A DNA stretch of 64,000 bases from Brachycybe producta (Eukaryota; Arthropoda; Diplopoda; Playtdesmida; Andrognathidae). Every line of letters starts with the position of its first letter. Positions within the stretch are counted from its first letter, which is position 1. The notes beneath the pieces are model-generated. The model ran no database searches and had not been told where the DNA came from. It saw only the letters and a program-made list of their open reading frames with translations. Location of the stretch: the NCBI GenBank assembly GCA_036925085.1, contig JAUPFP010000010.1, positions 1,120,778-1,184,777 on the forward strand, written 5' to 3'. Both the position numbers and the translations under genes were made by a program. This document shows, one piece after another, positions 11,915-24,035 of the stretch.

Positions 11915-14900
11915 TTACAAACGAGTTGAATTTGTTTGTGGTGGATGATCGCTGGTCGAGTGCTCTACAGGCGGCGGCGGCGATGGTGCTGCCGCTGCCG
12001 CCGATGACACCTCGTCCTCATCATCCATGTCGATGACCATGGTTTCACGGCTGCTTGCGTCAGTGTCGGGGCTCCGAGGACATTGACCGGAAGATGAGAC
12101 GGATACGAGAGAGGAACACTCGGATCGCTCCTCTTCGATGACCGTTGCTATTTCCCCTTCGGGTCGATAGTGAGTTTCTGCAGTTGTCACTTTTCTTGAA
12201 GTCTCTTCGACAACGACGGCGGTGGCCTCCTCGTGGTCACTCGTGTCTCCTCCGATTGTCCATTGGCACTTATTATTACTACTATTATGCATTCCATCGG
12301 ATGCGTTCGATAAGGAACTAGATCGACTGTCTTTGATTGTCGTGTGCATTTCCAAGTCAAGACAGTTAATAGTTACCGGATGACTATTACTTCTCGTGTT
12401 CCTGTTTTTATTCAAGCCGAAACCACAGCCACCATTTTCAATCCAACTATTATTCTTTTTATTATTGTTAATGTTATTATTTTCGAAATTATCTCTAATA
12501 TTTTCATTGTAAATACAATGGTCGCTTTTTCCTCTAGTCGGCAAAAGCCCATTTGTACCGGGGAATAAGAAATTTTCGAAAACGCTGTTCGATTTTCCTT
12601 TCTTGTGGTTAAAAATGTTTTTCGAAGTTTTCTGTTGATTCTTTTTCGATTGTGTCGGAAGCGGCGTCGGTTGAGGCATTCCTCCAAATAATGACATGGT
12701 GGACATGAGATGAGCGATACTTCCGGGCATCGGAGCCGAAGGCAAACGAATGTCCGATCTGTTAAACAAAGAGGTCGCTTGACCGCCGGTGGAAGCAGCA
12801 GCGTCCACTTCTCCACATGCCAAAGCCATCGCTAGGTCAAGTATGAAGTTGACCGACGTTTCGGTTTGTCCGTTGTACGGTGATTTCAAAGAGTCGGCGC
12901 TCAGAGAATGTTTTAACTTACTGCTAGAAAAAGGTCTTTGGTTCAGAGAGGGGCAACTTGATGTCCTTTGAACTCCACGGTTCATTTGACCTTGCTTCAT
13001 CTGTTCAACAATAATTAAAAAAACAATCTTGTTAAGTATATGAAGTAGTGTTTGTTTAAATTTGAATAATTACTCCGCAAGCAGCTCAGACGAACTATTT
13101 AGTCCAAAAGCAGCATAAAAATGCATTATAAAAATAAACTATTATCACCTACCATATCAATTCCTTCACACAAATGTAGAATTCAGTTACAAAGCCGGTT
13201 TTAAAGGTTAACCAACGCTCGAACTCCGGTTATTCTATCTTTTAGGATCAAAATTAAGAGAAAACTTCAAATTGTTTTAGAAACTAGGACGAGTAGTTCA
13301 AATCAGGTAAGCTTTTAATAGGAACTTTTTACGTCAGTTACCAAACTTTAAATTTAAAGTAACTTTATAAATGTTTGTGGACGTAAAAACGGCAAGTTTT
13401 CAGGAAGAACATTGCGATATAAAACTAGAATGGTAAAAGATTATGGCTAAGAGTTATTTCATGACAATATTTTTTTTTTCAATTAAACACTTTATAAAAT
13501 GATAATTTGAATATGATCCCTTTGGAGGTAGATTTTATAGATTTTCGCCTTTTTCAAACCAGAGCTGTAACTCGGGCAAGGTGAGTAAAGCACCTGCCTC
13601 GAGCGCACAAAGCAAAGAAATACGGACACAAAATAACAAATGATATAATATTAAGGAAGCGCCAATTTTATTCTTGCCACTGGTGCAAAACTAGCTATAG
13701 TTACAGCTCTGTTTCAAACTACCATCATAAGTTTATTTTGAAAGATATCAACATGAAAAACTTATAGCATCTATTAATTCTAATTTCTAAACCACATAGC
13801 ATTTTCCCCCTCCTGAAAAACGTTCGCTCAAAAACCGTAAATTTACTCAAACCCTCAACCTCTAGCTCGTTCAAGTTTCTAACACATTTTCAATTTCTTC
13901 TTAGTTTTGCGCAAAAATAACCAGAGTTTGACAATCAGCAGCAGTTCATAAAATACCTTAAACTGACGTTTACTTACAAATGAAAGTCAGACTGCATATT
14001 TACTTACTACAGCTTTAAACCTACCCCTTGTTGCTGATTTCCTTAGAGGCAAAATTTAAAGCATCAAAGGCAATAACATCATATTTGTGTTAAAATCTAG
14101 CCTCTAGTCTCTAAAATGCTCGAAAAAGTGATAATGTAGCTGCTACGTCATTAACAGCTGACTTGCCTTTTTCTTTTTCTTAGAATCTGATTGGTTAGTT
14201 AGAATATCAACGCTATGAGCTGCTGTAAATATCAAAATAAATGGAAGCAAACACAGCAGTAATTTGCTTTTTTTTATATAAATGAATTAAAACTAGAGGT
14301 GGGACAAATCCTAAATTTTCTCGAATCCTAAAAGGTTCTGGAATCCCTCGAATCTTTCATACAAGAATCCTATATTATTCATTAAAAAGACTTTTCCTTT
14401 TTTGAATGTATGGGTTTTTATGATCCTTGGATCCCTCCTGAGTTCATTTCAGGGCTTTTCAGGGCATCTGGTACCACCGAAATTGCAGTAATCGCCGTTT
14501 TCTGTTGTTAGTGATCGCTTCTATTGCACATCAATAGAGTTAAAACTAATTTTACTAATGTTTTGAACAGTTTATTTTTAGGTTAGGATTCGAAAGATTC
14601 GAAAGACGAAAAAAGCGCAAAGATTCGAGTTTTTGAATGTCGAATATTTTTCAAGATTCGCGGGATTCGAATGGCCCACCCATAATTAAAACACAAATAT
14701 GCAGTAACATGAAAAGAAACGCAAAGCATAGCTTTCAAGCTGCAGAACGCGAATATGGAGTTTTAGCCTTGACTAATACTTAAGTATTAAAGTTTTTTTT
14801 TTTTCACTTTACCTTGACTTTGTTGGAATAAAATTCAGTCATCTGTTTCATGAATCCGACCATTTCCTTGTTTAATGCAACTTGAGTGTACCGCAGGTTC

Positions 14901-16628
14901 TTGGCGACAGTTTTCTCAATCTTTTTCACATGTTTTGATTTCATCACTTTGGCAATAAAATTGAGTACCATGGACAAATAGCCCAGTCCAAATACAATCC
15001 AACACATGACCCCTAACTTATAAGCCCATTGATAATCTCCAGCATTTATACCTAAATAAATATAAATATATATAAAATAAATAATAAAATATACAAAAAT
15101 AAACGATCTAATAATAAATATTTGTTCAACAATGTTTTTTTTTTTACAGAATGATAATAATAATTTTTAATTTAAGCTTTCTAACCGGCGACGTAATCTC
15201 CAAAACCAATTGTCGTCAGTGTGATGAAAGCATAATAGAATGCCTCAAGAAAAGTCCATTCTTCGAGAGCCATAAATACTCCTGCTGGCAGGAATAAGAA
15301 CAGAACTAATCCGGGGATTAAGTAAGTGACGGTGTTGATGAAGAGGGCGAGACGAGGAGATCGGCTTCGTCCCTCTGTTGTCGTTTTTGTTCTCTCGTGA
15401 ACCTTGAGCAGTTTGGCACTGAAAAAGTCACCTATTTCGGCTAACAAAATTCCGGCCATCGGAATTCCGAACAAGGCATAAAAGATGCAAAAGAAACGAC
15501 CTGGACTGGTCAATGGAGATATATTACCATAACCTATACAGAAATAACACCAACAAAAAAAAGAAACAAATCCCACTGAATTAAGAATCAGATTTCGATT
15601 TTTGTATTATGCATTGTTTCGTGTAATTAGTTGTTGTTCTTGTGTCATATGTCACATATAATTAATTCCATTCAGTGAAGATTTAAATTAATCCAACTTT
15701 TGTAACATTGCACTAGGTGTCAAATATTGAAGAAAAGATATCATTGCTGACTGAAGAGATTTTAATTATTAATACCTATGGTAGTGACGACGGTGAGAGA
15801 AAAGAAAAAGGCATCGTAAAATGTCCATGCCCTTCGAGTTTCGTTCTCGTGAACACTCTCCATGTACCTATCGTACACCATTGAAACGTATTGGTGCCAT
15901 TCTTCGGGCTCCAGGTCACTGGGAAACATGCTTTCATTCACCGTCAGAAACTCTGTTCGTACGGACAAACAAAAATAAATATCGTACTTTACAAACAAGC
16001 CGATAGTCGAACTCTTATTATTTTCTGCGTTTCAGAATAATATTTAAGGGTTTTAGAAACTAGAATAGTTGCCGATAATGCTAAAAAAATTTCATGTTGA
16101 TGATATCTTTAAAAATAAACTTTTTTATGGCAGTTTGAAAAAGGCATTCATGAAATGTCAATGGAAAATCCAAAAAAAAAAAAACCTCGGGTCATTTTCA
16201 AACTGCTATAAAATGTTTATTTTTTAAGATATCCTCATGAAAAAAAACTTTTAGAATAATCTTCTACCATTCCAGTTTTTAAAACAATTTGAATTTTTTT
16301 GTAATGTTTTTTTTTTTTTAAAAAGTTCGCAATGGCGATTTTGCGTTCAAAACAAGCGTGGAACCTCCAGTAAGTGACTCAGCTTCCCTTCTAGTTTTTC
16401 TAGACGACGGAATAAAAAGAGTTCGAGAGGGCTTTCTGTACACTTTAAAAACATCTTAAAACGTGCCATTTCTTGATTTTTGTTACCTTTAAAGTTATTA
16501 AGAACAATGAGTTCACTTTGAGGCATTTCTCCATGAATGCTGCTCTCAAGTGTCCTAAACACAGCACCTCCCATCACTAGGTACAGGACAAAGGCGATGA
16601 ACAAAATAATTCCTTGCCTTTTATTCAT
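11915..16628 (-). CDS. KCNK: Two-pore-domain potassium channel, TREK-like, 5 exons
   Basis: A plasma-membrane K+ leak-channel subunit (K2P family). Exons in coding order: 16628-16487, 15952-15776, 15533-15186, 15051-14813, 13000-11915; phases agree and give 663 residues. Order of parts: M1 (about 8-28, LFIAFVLYLVMGGAVF); extracellular cap with N-glycosylation-like NES and NET sites; first pore loop TTIGYGN (about 103-109); M2/M3 with GRFFCIFYALFGIPMAGILL and a second hydrophobic segment; second pore loop TTIGFGD (about 213-219); M4 (about 231-255); then a cytosolic tail of over 400 residues rich in Ser, Asn and acidic residues. GIP and GILLAEIGD resemble the TREK/TRAAK subgroup. Donors are AAAG|GTAACA, ATAG|GTATTA, GCCG|GTTAGA and CAAG|GTAAAG. 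The stop codon lies within TAATAAA, so a poly(A)-signal-like hexamer overlaps it. An upstream non-coding exon is possible. Confidence 0.92.
13055..13140 (-). mobile_element. LINE 3'-end fragment (K+ channel intron 4)
   Basis: Contains ATTACTCCGCAAGCAGCTC ... AGCATAAAAATGCATT, matching the 3' tail of the LINE at 45153 (ATTACTCTGCAAGCAGCC ... AGCATAGAAAATGCATT), and lies in the same orientation. Confidence 0.6.
13195..13985. repeat. Foldback family 1 copy, interrupted by a MITE (K+ channel intron 4)
   Basis: The left half begins near GCTCGAACTCCGGTTATTC and includes GTTTTAGAAACTAGGACGAG. The right half includes AAAGATATCAACATGAAAAA and AAAAATAACCAGAGTTTGAC. The centre is split by the insertion at 13560-13711, so the family copy is older. 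Confidence 0.75.
13560..13711. mobile_element. 152-bp hAT-like MITE nested in a foldback element
   Basis: Terminal inverted repeats CAGAGCTGTAACT and AGTTACAGCTCTG. Flanked by an exact 8-bp duplication TTTCAAAC at 13552-13559 and 13712-13719. The target, TTTCAAAC, is part of the inner arm of foldback family 1 (usually CATTTTCAAACTG), which dates this insertion after the host element. Confidence 0.92.
14294..14683. mobile_element. 390-bp hAT-like MITE (K+ channel intron 4)
   Basis: Begins TAGAGGTGGGACAAATCC and ends GGATTCGAATGGCCCACCCAT, inverted to each other with a few mismatches. Flanked by AATTAAAAC at 14285-14293 and 14684-14692. The interior carries repeated GATTCGAA-type motifs and no transposase frame. 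Confidence 0.88.
16010..16465. repeat. Foldback family 1 copies (K+ channel intron 1)
   Basis: One palindromic copy covers about 16010-16325 (GTTTTAGAAACTAGAATAG / CCATTCCAGTTTTTAAAAC). A further right-half fragment at about 16370-16465 has CCCTTCTAGTTTTTCTAG and CACTTTAAAAACATC. The second ends about 20 bases from the exon 1 donor of the channel gene. Confidence 0.7.
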
Positions 16629-19534
16629 AGCTAATTTAATTAGCTAGGAAACTGATTCATGTAAATTAATACAAAATAAATAATATTAATATAAATGTCC
16701 ACTTTAAATATTTTCATATTTAATCTTATTAATTTTAATTCCTCAGAATGACTTAACTATTCTTTTGAATATTTTTATATAAAATATTCATTGATATTTT
16801 TGCATATTATTAGATGATTAAAAATTAAACAATTTTTGTTTTAAAAAAAATCTAGAGATGTATAAAATAAGAGAAATCGGACGTTTTGTAATTTGTTATT
16901 AAGAAGTTTTGTTCAATTTAGAAATACATCAACAAGATGATTTAAAAAAAATGTACTACTTACAATTTGGAAATTTAAGTAGTTCGAGTAGGAATTGATA
17001 ACTTCTGCTCCTGTTCTGTTTCACACTTGCCCTTGTTGTAATAATAATTTCCAATTTGCCGGTCGAATAAACACAATCAACAGCTGCAATAATACCCCAT
17101 AAATCCACCCATCCATCCATCTAGTAAAAGTCAGTGGACGGATGGAGACGGGACAACAGACATCAAATTCACTTTGTTTTAAATCAATTGAATTAATATA
17201 GGATTTCCACTATAACACTTCCAAATATTGGAATACATAATTTACAATAATATCCAATTTATATGAAAACAAAAATATTTGTAATCATCATCATCTTTTT
17301 TTTCTCTCTTTCCGATCAATTCTAAATTTAAATGGCTGTCACTTGAGACGAAACTTTTTTCAGGTTATTCATGTACATTCTTCAAGAATGTTCAAGAGTC
17401 AAATGTCTGTCTGTCCAGCAAATGGGGAGTGTTTAACAATGTAATGTGTAGATGAAGTTGCTCTGAAAAGTTTTAAATTACACCTGTAAAGAGGTTATGG
17501 GACAGATACGCCTCTTTCTTCTACCTTTGCCTCTCACCAATCACTCTTGCAATTTCTTTAATCATATATCAGTAATAATTAGACGGATTTGTTTTTTTTT
17601 ATATATAAAGACTCATTTATTAATCTACCGATTGATAACAATTAATCAATATAGTTATTTCGTTAAATTTCCAGCTAAAACGTGCAATAATAAAATATTA
17701 AATTATTAATTAGTAGTTTTTTGTTGTTGTTTTTTTTAAAGCTATTTTGGTGAATGTAATTATTATAAGCAACACGTTTTTTGGGATGGAGGTCAATTAA
17801 GTAGAGCTATACTAATATATTAACAATAATTAGGCCCCTATTAAGGGGTATATTATTCAAAATTATGTACGAAGTTCTGTTCAGATTAAATAATCATCTA
17901 AAAGGCACATCATTTTTTAAAGTATTGTTTTTTTTTTCGATTTTCCTTAGTCTAATCTAGTTGAGGAGCAGAATGGAATAGCGGGTATTTTATTTTGGTT
18001 TTAGTGACCACTCTGGTCCACTCACCATTCATAACAAAATTCGAGAGATTTTTGGCACGAACTTACCGGTCTATTACCGGTCTTTGCGCACTTTTTTTAA
18101 AAAAAGAAATTGTGCTCACTGCTCTTGCTGTAAGTTAGTACAAAATTGAAAAAGAACTTTAATTGTTTTTGAGCACAAATATGAAAATATAACCATGAGA
18201 AATTTTGAAGAAAAAAATGTCACTGCTATTTAAAAAGGGTAGTGATTTTTGGAGGTTCTTTAGGACTGGGCAAATATTTGTTTCCCCCGGGCAGTTTTTT
18301 CTTCTTCTCCCAGTCTTCCCTGAGAGATTGTTCAACAATCACAGGTGACATATTGTCATATATTGAGTAATTTACAAAGTAAGATTTCAGTAATACTTTT
18401 TCGATACAGTATAGGCTATAAGATGAATGATTAAAACTGATAAATCAGTTTTTATCAGACATAACAATTTCACAACTGATGCACTAAGAATTATATAAAT
18501 TGACGACAAAGACGAAGAAATTAATATTAGAAAAGGCAAACTAATTGTCAAGTGCTTTTTTTGAAGAATAGAGATAAAATTCAATTGTTTTCTTCGTGGA
18601 AAATACTGTAGTGGTTGGTGGTGCTTATATAAGTTATAATATTACTGCTTGTAATGGGAAATTAAGAATTATTTCGTTCTCCACATAAACTTTTCCAAAA
18701 GAATTATTTTTCGACAATGAAAATAACATTCAGATGTGACACATTTTTTTTTTTAAAAACTTCAACAAAAAATAGTCTGATCAAAAGTCAGAAAAACATA
18801 GAAAAAAAAACACAGACATGGAATGCTAATCAGACGTGATTGGCATACAATGCAATAATTGTAAACAGGGCCTATTCTAGTATATGACACCCCACAAGCT
18901 GCACCCAATTTTAGCAACAACAACATTTGAATTTCAATTGTTCGCAGTTTTTTTATTATTATTATTATAAAAAAACCTCAATTGAACGTAAACGAATTCT
19001 TCCAAAACTTTAAGAGGACACCTTGGCCACTTTCCTAAATTCTCATTGTTAGCTAATGCTTCAAACCGTTTGCTAACAATTAGAATTTAAGAAATGTGGC
19101 TTTTATTTAAAAAAAAAATCGTATTGTAAATTATTTTGATAACCAAATACAGGGTGTCCCAAATTTAAAATGTGGCAAATATTCTTAAGTGCCAATAAGT
19201 TAGAATTTCAAAGTAGTTAAACGCTTGATTTTCTTCTTCTTCTTTGCAAGAAACAGAAGTGGAACTCGTTTTAGAATAAATTTCATTTATCAGGCTCAAT
19301 CTATTACATTGCAACAATAAATTCATTCGATAATTTATTTTAATTCACATGTTGCCATTTTTAAAAGCATATTCTCAAACTGGATTAGAGGAGTTTTGAA
19401 AACTTTGCAAACATTGAATCTATTGAGCCGCCCGAAGATTTCGCGAAGCCCCAAACACATTAGGTATGCTTTTTTCTGCAATTGTGGTAAAACCATTATG
19501 GAAGGCTGTTCATGTTAAAATGGCCCAATTATGG

Positions 19535-19685
19535 ATATGCTTATCCATAATTGATATCCGCAATTCAAATATAGATTTATATACATGATTTAATTATGGA
19601 TATTCACACCTCAATTGTAGATGTCCATAACTGAATTGCGGATATCCATTAATGCGGATATCCATAACTGAATTATGGATATAAA
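19535..19685. repeat. Palindromic array of TATCCATAA-type units
   Basis: Several alternating copies of TTATGGATAT / ATATCCATAA and GCGGATATCC / GGATATCCGC in about 150 bp, so many alternative stem-loops are possible. Origin unknown; it may be a degraded foldback transposon. Confidence 0.6.
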
Positions 19686-20115
19686 AAATTTGGCAATTAT
19701 GCCATGAGTGGCCCTCCGTAGTGGCCATGACTGGTTCGACAACAAGTGAAGAAAAAAACAAGCCTAATTGTCTACATTGTGATTCAACACAATATCAAGT
19801 TGGAATTGGGGCCCCAATAACATGTTGTAGCAACAATTAACAAACACTACTATATGGTCCCTTCAAATAATAAATTATATATATTAAAAAAAAAAATAAT
19901 TAACACTGACGTCACTTGTTAGTTGCTGAGAAAAATAATTAAGTGACAAACAACACTTGGCTTCCGGTACTCAATACTTTTAATTTATGGACAACAAACG
20001 GAATCATCGTTAACAACTTAATCATCTCGTTACTCATTCAAGTATACTCCGAATTAAGTAATTAGTTAGTCCAACTTGCAAAGGCTATACCCATCGCAAA
20101 CAACGATGTGGCTTC

Positions 20116-20497
20116 GAGGTGGAGGCTAGCTAATAGCATACATTACAGGCCTCATACCGACCTGGAAAATCATGGGAATGAAATTGAGTCAGGGAAGTTC
20201 GTCCAAAGACAGCAAACTTACTTACCGATGCAGCGAATTTTACATAAGACTTTTATGTTAAAATCACGTCTGTATCAGAAATTCAAAATTACACTTAAGA
20301 TATTTATTTATTCTGTGGAGAGTGATACATTATTTTAAGTTAGTAAGGGTTCGGGACCAAAAAAGTTTGAAAACCACTGCATTAGAGAGTAGGCTCCTGA
20401 ATGTACTGGCACTTTTACAACGAAGACCATATTAACATCCTTAACTTCCAGCTTAATCCAACCATTTTTAATCTAAGCATTACTAGCCTCCACCTCC
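20116..20497. repeat. Foldback element with GAGGTGGAGGCTAG arms
   Basis: GAGGTGGAGGCTAGCTAAT at the left is mirrored by ATTACTAGCCTCCACCTC at the right, about 340 bp apart. The 76-codon frame within (20108-20338) is judged fortuitous. Confidence 0.55.
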
Positions 20498-22614
20498 AAT
20501 CCTTATTGTCGTTTGAGATCGCTTGAAATAGAATCATAAAGCACTAGTTAACACAGGTGTTTGGCAGTTTGGAGTTTGTTTTTGTCAATATAAACCTACC
20601 ATTTTACCAAAAATGAAACTAATAATAACTAAATAACGAACGAAGGCTTATATTCTTGCAAGAAATGCTTTTAACACACAAAAAACGCACAAATATGCGA
20701 AGGTCGCACCCATTATGAGTACCTCCATAATTCAGAACTGGAGTTTTTAAACAACTTTTGTTGTAAAAACTTGTCAGGGTTTAAAATCGCATGGAAAAAT
20801 ACATTTTTAATACTAAATTATGTATCACATTCACGTACTGAGTAGTAATACTCAGTTACTTTAAATACATTCAAAACAATGTGGGTGTTTATACAACATA
20901 TTTTGACAACAACAAACTCCTTTTTAATTCTGACAGCGACAACTTAAGTAACTATTTAATATTCAAATAAGACATGTCCAAGTTGTTGAGTCAACCTCCT
21001 AATTGGTATAAATTACTCTAAATAATTAGAGGGTGCTATTAAAAGTGAACTTGAAATAACCTTACCATTCTTTTTAAATTTAGGTTTAACTTCTTTCAAG
21101 TGTCTTGGTGTCCATCGCACAAAAATAAAACTTTCAATTTTAAGATCTTGCAATCCTACAAGAAACAGAATGTCGAGATCGAACCAGACTAATAACAGAT
21201 ATGTCGGATAGGATAAAATGACACACCATATGCCCCTTTTTTATAATGTAGTCGATCATTGAACGAACCGTTGACGTTAAAAAAAAAGTTGTCAAATAAA
21301 AAAGCCAACAGGTGGTTCGTAAAATTTCCTGCAGACAGACTGTAACGAAAATCGTCTTTCTACATCAACTGAAAGGGGTAATATTTCTAGCATTTTTTTT
21401 TAAAAATGCTGCCATTTGAAATGACCATTTAGTTAAAATTTTCTTTCAATCTTGAATAAATTTTGAAAAGGTTATAATTAAAAATGTTATTTAATCCTAT
21501 ATGTGCTGTTAGCGATACTTAAACAAACCCAAACTTTAAAAACCTCCATAGATTTACTATTGACAATTTTGTCTTGCGGCATGGTCTCAGTTTAACTTTA
21601 TTTAGACCTAAGCAAGGTTTTATGGGCGTAAGACACTATAGCTGCGATCACATCGACAATATTTATAGCACTGATTCACACATATGCGTTTCTTAAATAA
21701 ATTGCATTTGCCAATCTTTGTGATGCTTGCTGGTGTTTCTTGCAAGAAATTATGAGATTTATGGCAAAACATTCACTCATTTCTTACACTTAAGTCTTAG
21801 GAGGGGAAAAATAGCCAGTGTGATCGCCATTTTGCACAGAAATCATTAACTAAAGACAGCACTATTTCTATTCTTGATTTTCGGTTTTGATATTACTTTA
21901 GCAGTTTCTGAAATTTTCTATCAAATACTCATTTGAAGGAATAAGGCTGGGAATGACAGCAGTATGGGAAATAGCTAAAGGCCAAAAGCTATAAACTGAA
22001 TAATTGCAAACGTGATTGATATTGGCCTTGATGTATAGACTCAAGATCAATTTCTCTCAAATTGAAAACAAAAACACAAATTTGTGATCATTTTAATTAT
22101 ATGCAGGTGAGTTTAATTCACTTTTCCCACAAAAAAAAACATCAAGCCATGGTACGACTACGAGTACATTTTAAGTAAAGTTCACACGGTTGCGTGTTGT
22201 TTCTCAATAGAAACGTTTCAACCAATAACAAACATGCCGAAAACCTTTCGTCATCTTTGGCATTTGTGGTGCCTCATATTTGTTAATTCCAATGCGTTAG
22301 CACGAACTCTTCCTCCGAAGAATCTAACGTGTGCATTATACGGCATTGCACTGTGATAAAGTATAAACAACGGCCACCTATTCAGGGTAAGACTACTACC
22401 CCCACCCCAACCCCTGTATTTGGCTTAATATGAGCATCATGTGATCTCAATTACGTAAATCATAACCAATTAAAATAAACTGATATACTAATTTCACGGG
22501 TATAATACAAAGCCTGTTTATGAAGTGTTTTCCTTTTTGTTTATGCGACTTTTAAACCTGCTAAACGAACTGCATCAAATCCATTTGATCATATTGCACA
22601 GCAGTTTCTGCTAT

Positions 22615-23430
22615 TCAAAGAAGGTCATAGTTCTTAATGAATGCTTAGTCAAAGGTTGTGCACAATTCATCAACTTTTACAGAAAACTTTAAGCCTAGTC
22701 CAGACTTGGAAACTTTGTTTGTAAACTGTTACCAAACAGAGTTTTATATTTTTGTACAATGTTTGTAAACAGTTTGCAAACCGTTTCCAAACAAAGTTTG
22801 ATAAAAAAAGACCGTGCTGGTTGAGAAAGCTTTTAGAGGAAAGAATATTTTATGGCGATTTTTATAATTTGTTGAACAGATGTCCTACAAAGTTGGCATA
22901 AAAAGAAGCAACTCAATGAGCAGTTTTCTCTGTAGACCACATGATAGCCAGTAGCCACCGCTAACAGAACAGTGTAGAACTCTAGCAATCACTAAAATAA
23001 AATAAAACTAGTGGATCACCCACCACGCTCATGTTTGCAAACACGTCCAGCTATACATTGTTTCTGAATATTTGTTGTTTTCCATTCAGGATGGGAAACA
23101 GAAACCAGCAAATTTTGTTTGCAAACTAAGTTTCCAAGTCTGGACTTACCCTTTAGGATCATATTAATGGTTGTCAATGCAATTTGTACACAAAATTTCC
23201 TATCAGAAGTTCATGAGTTTAGCACAACCTTTGACTAAGGAGTCATTAAAAATACGACCTTTAAGTCCAAATTCCCGGAGGAAACTTAGTATCTCAATTT
23301 CCACTTGAACCCCACGAACAGGGTCTCCACCCTGTAACGGGATTTTTTCTAAGTCCGAACCCTATTCACAGGGTTCGAGTTGAAGTTCGACTAATAAATT
23401 TCGTTCACGAATTTCTGCCTAAGTGGGAGA
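22615..23430. repeat. Foldback family 3 copy split by another element
   Basis: Left remnant: TTCTTAATGAATGCTTAGTC ... AAGGTTGTGC. Right remnant: GCACAACCTTTGACTAAGG ... TCATTAAAAATACGACC, its reverse complement. Between them sits the separate element 22692-23150. The right side continues into GGGTTCGAGTTGAAGTTCG arms like those of the copy at 6540. Confidence 0.7.
22692..23150. mobile_element. 459-bp TIR element nested in foldback family 3
   Basis: Ends carry AGTCCAGACTTGGAAACT and its complement AGTTTCCAAGTCTGGACT. CTTTA occurs on both sides (22687-22691 and 23151-23155), a possible 5-bp duplication. The inner region repeats GTTTGTAAAC and GTTTGCAAAC motifs. No coding capacity. Confidence 0.75.
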
Positions 23431-24035
23431 AACTCAATGTTGACAAGATAAATAAAAATCCTAACAATGAAAATAGTAAAATCAGCGTTTAATTCAGTTT
23501 TGTTTGAGATAAAAAGACTCTATAAACACCATTTGAAGCACGATATCAGTTAAGGTGCGGCAGCAGCATTTGATGAAGTCACGGTGCGATTTGTTCTTTT
23601 GTCCATCAAAAGGGAACTTCTGGTTCCGGATAGACCATAAGACAAAAGAACTAAAGATCTTATGTAACCCCATCGTATGCAAATGTGTTTTTGTTTTGTT
23701 TTTACAAAAGATGCAGGACAAACATTGACCTAATTACAAGTTGACACAGAAAACATTTCAATAAACTTTGAAAAATATTAATTAATTTTCAAAATATTCT
23801 CTCATAAATTAAATTTAAAAAGATTATGACAATTAATAATAATAATAATAATAATAATAAAGACAACAAAGTAATTAAAATAAAACCGTCGTTTCATGTT
23901 TTTTCCTTTCTCTTACATGAACGACTATTAAAAACAATATAAATTCAAACCTCATTGCTATTTGCACATTAGATTCTAAATTATTAACACGAAAGAATTA
24001 CCGTTTTTACTTTACCTTTCGGGGTTCGAGTATCG

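Larger units (their letters stand above)
16629..24035. other. Intergenic region between the K+ channel and ZFYVE1
   Basis: About 7.4 kb with no recognised exon. It includes the upstream side of the channel gene. Visible structures are a palindromic array of GGATATCCATAA-type units (19535-19685), a TIR-like end ACAGGGTGTCCCAAA near 19151, a foldback at 20116-20497 (GAGGTGGAGGCTAG / CTAGCCTCCACCTC), the nested foldbacks at 22615-23430, and an AAT repeat near 23838-23860. Short open frames here lack conservation clues. Confidence 0.5.

Noticed and set aside
20108-20338. 76-codon open frame on + strand
   Set aside because: Within a foldback element, no homology recognised, no conserved composition.
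24019-24035. B-box-like GGGGTTCGAGTATC suggesting a tRNA
   Set aside because: No A box or cloverleaf upstream at the right spacing; it is the ZFYVE1 3' flank.
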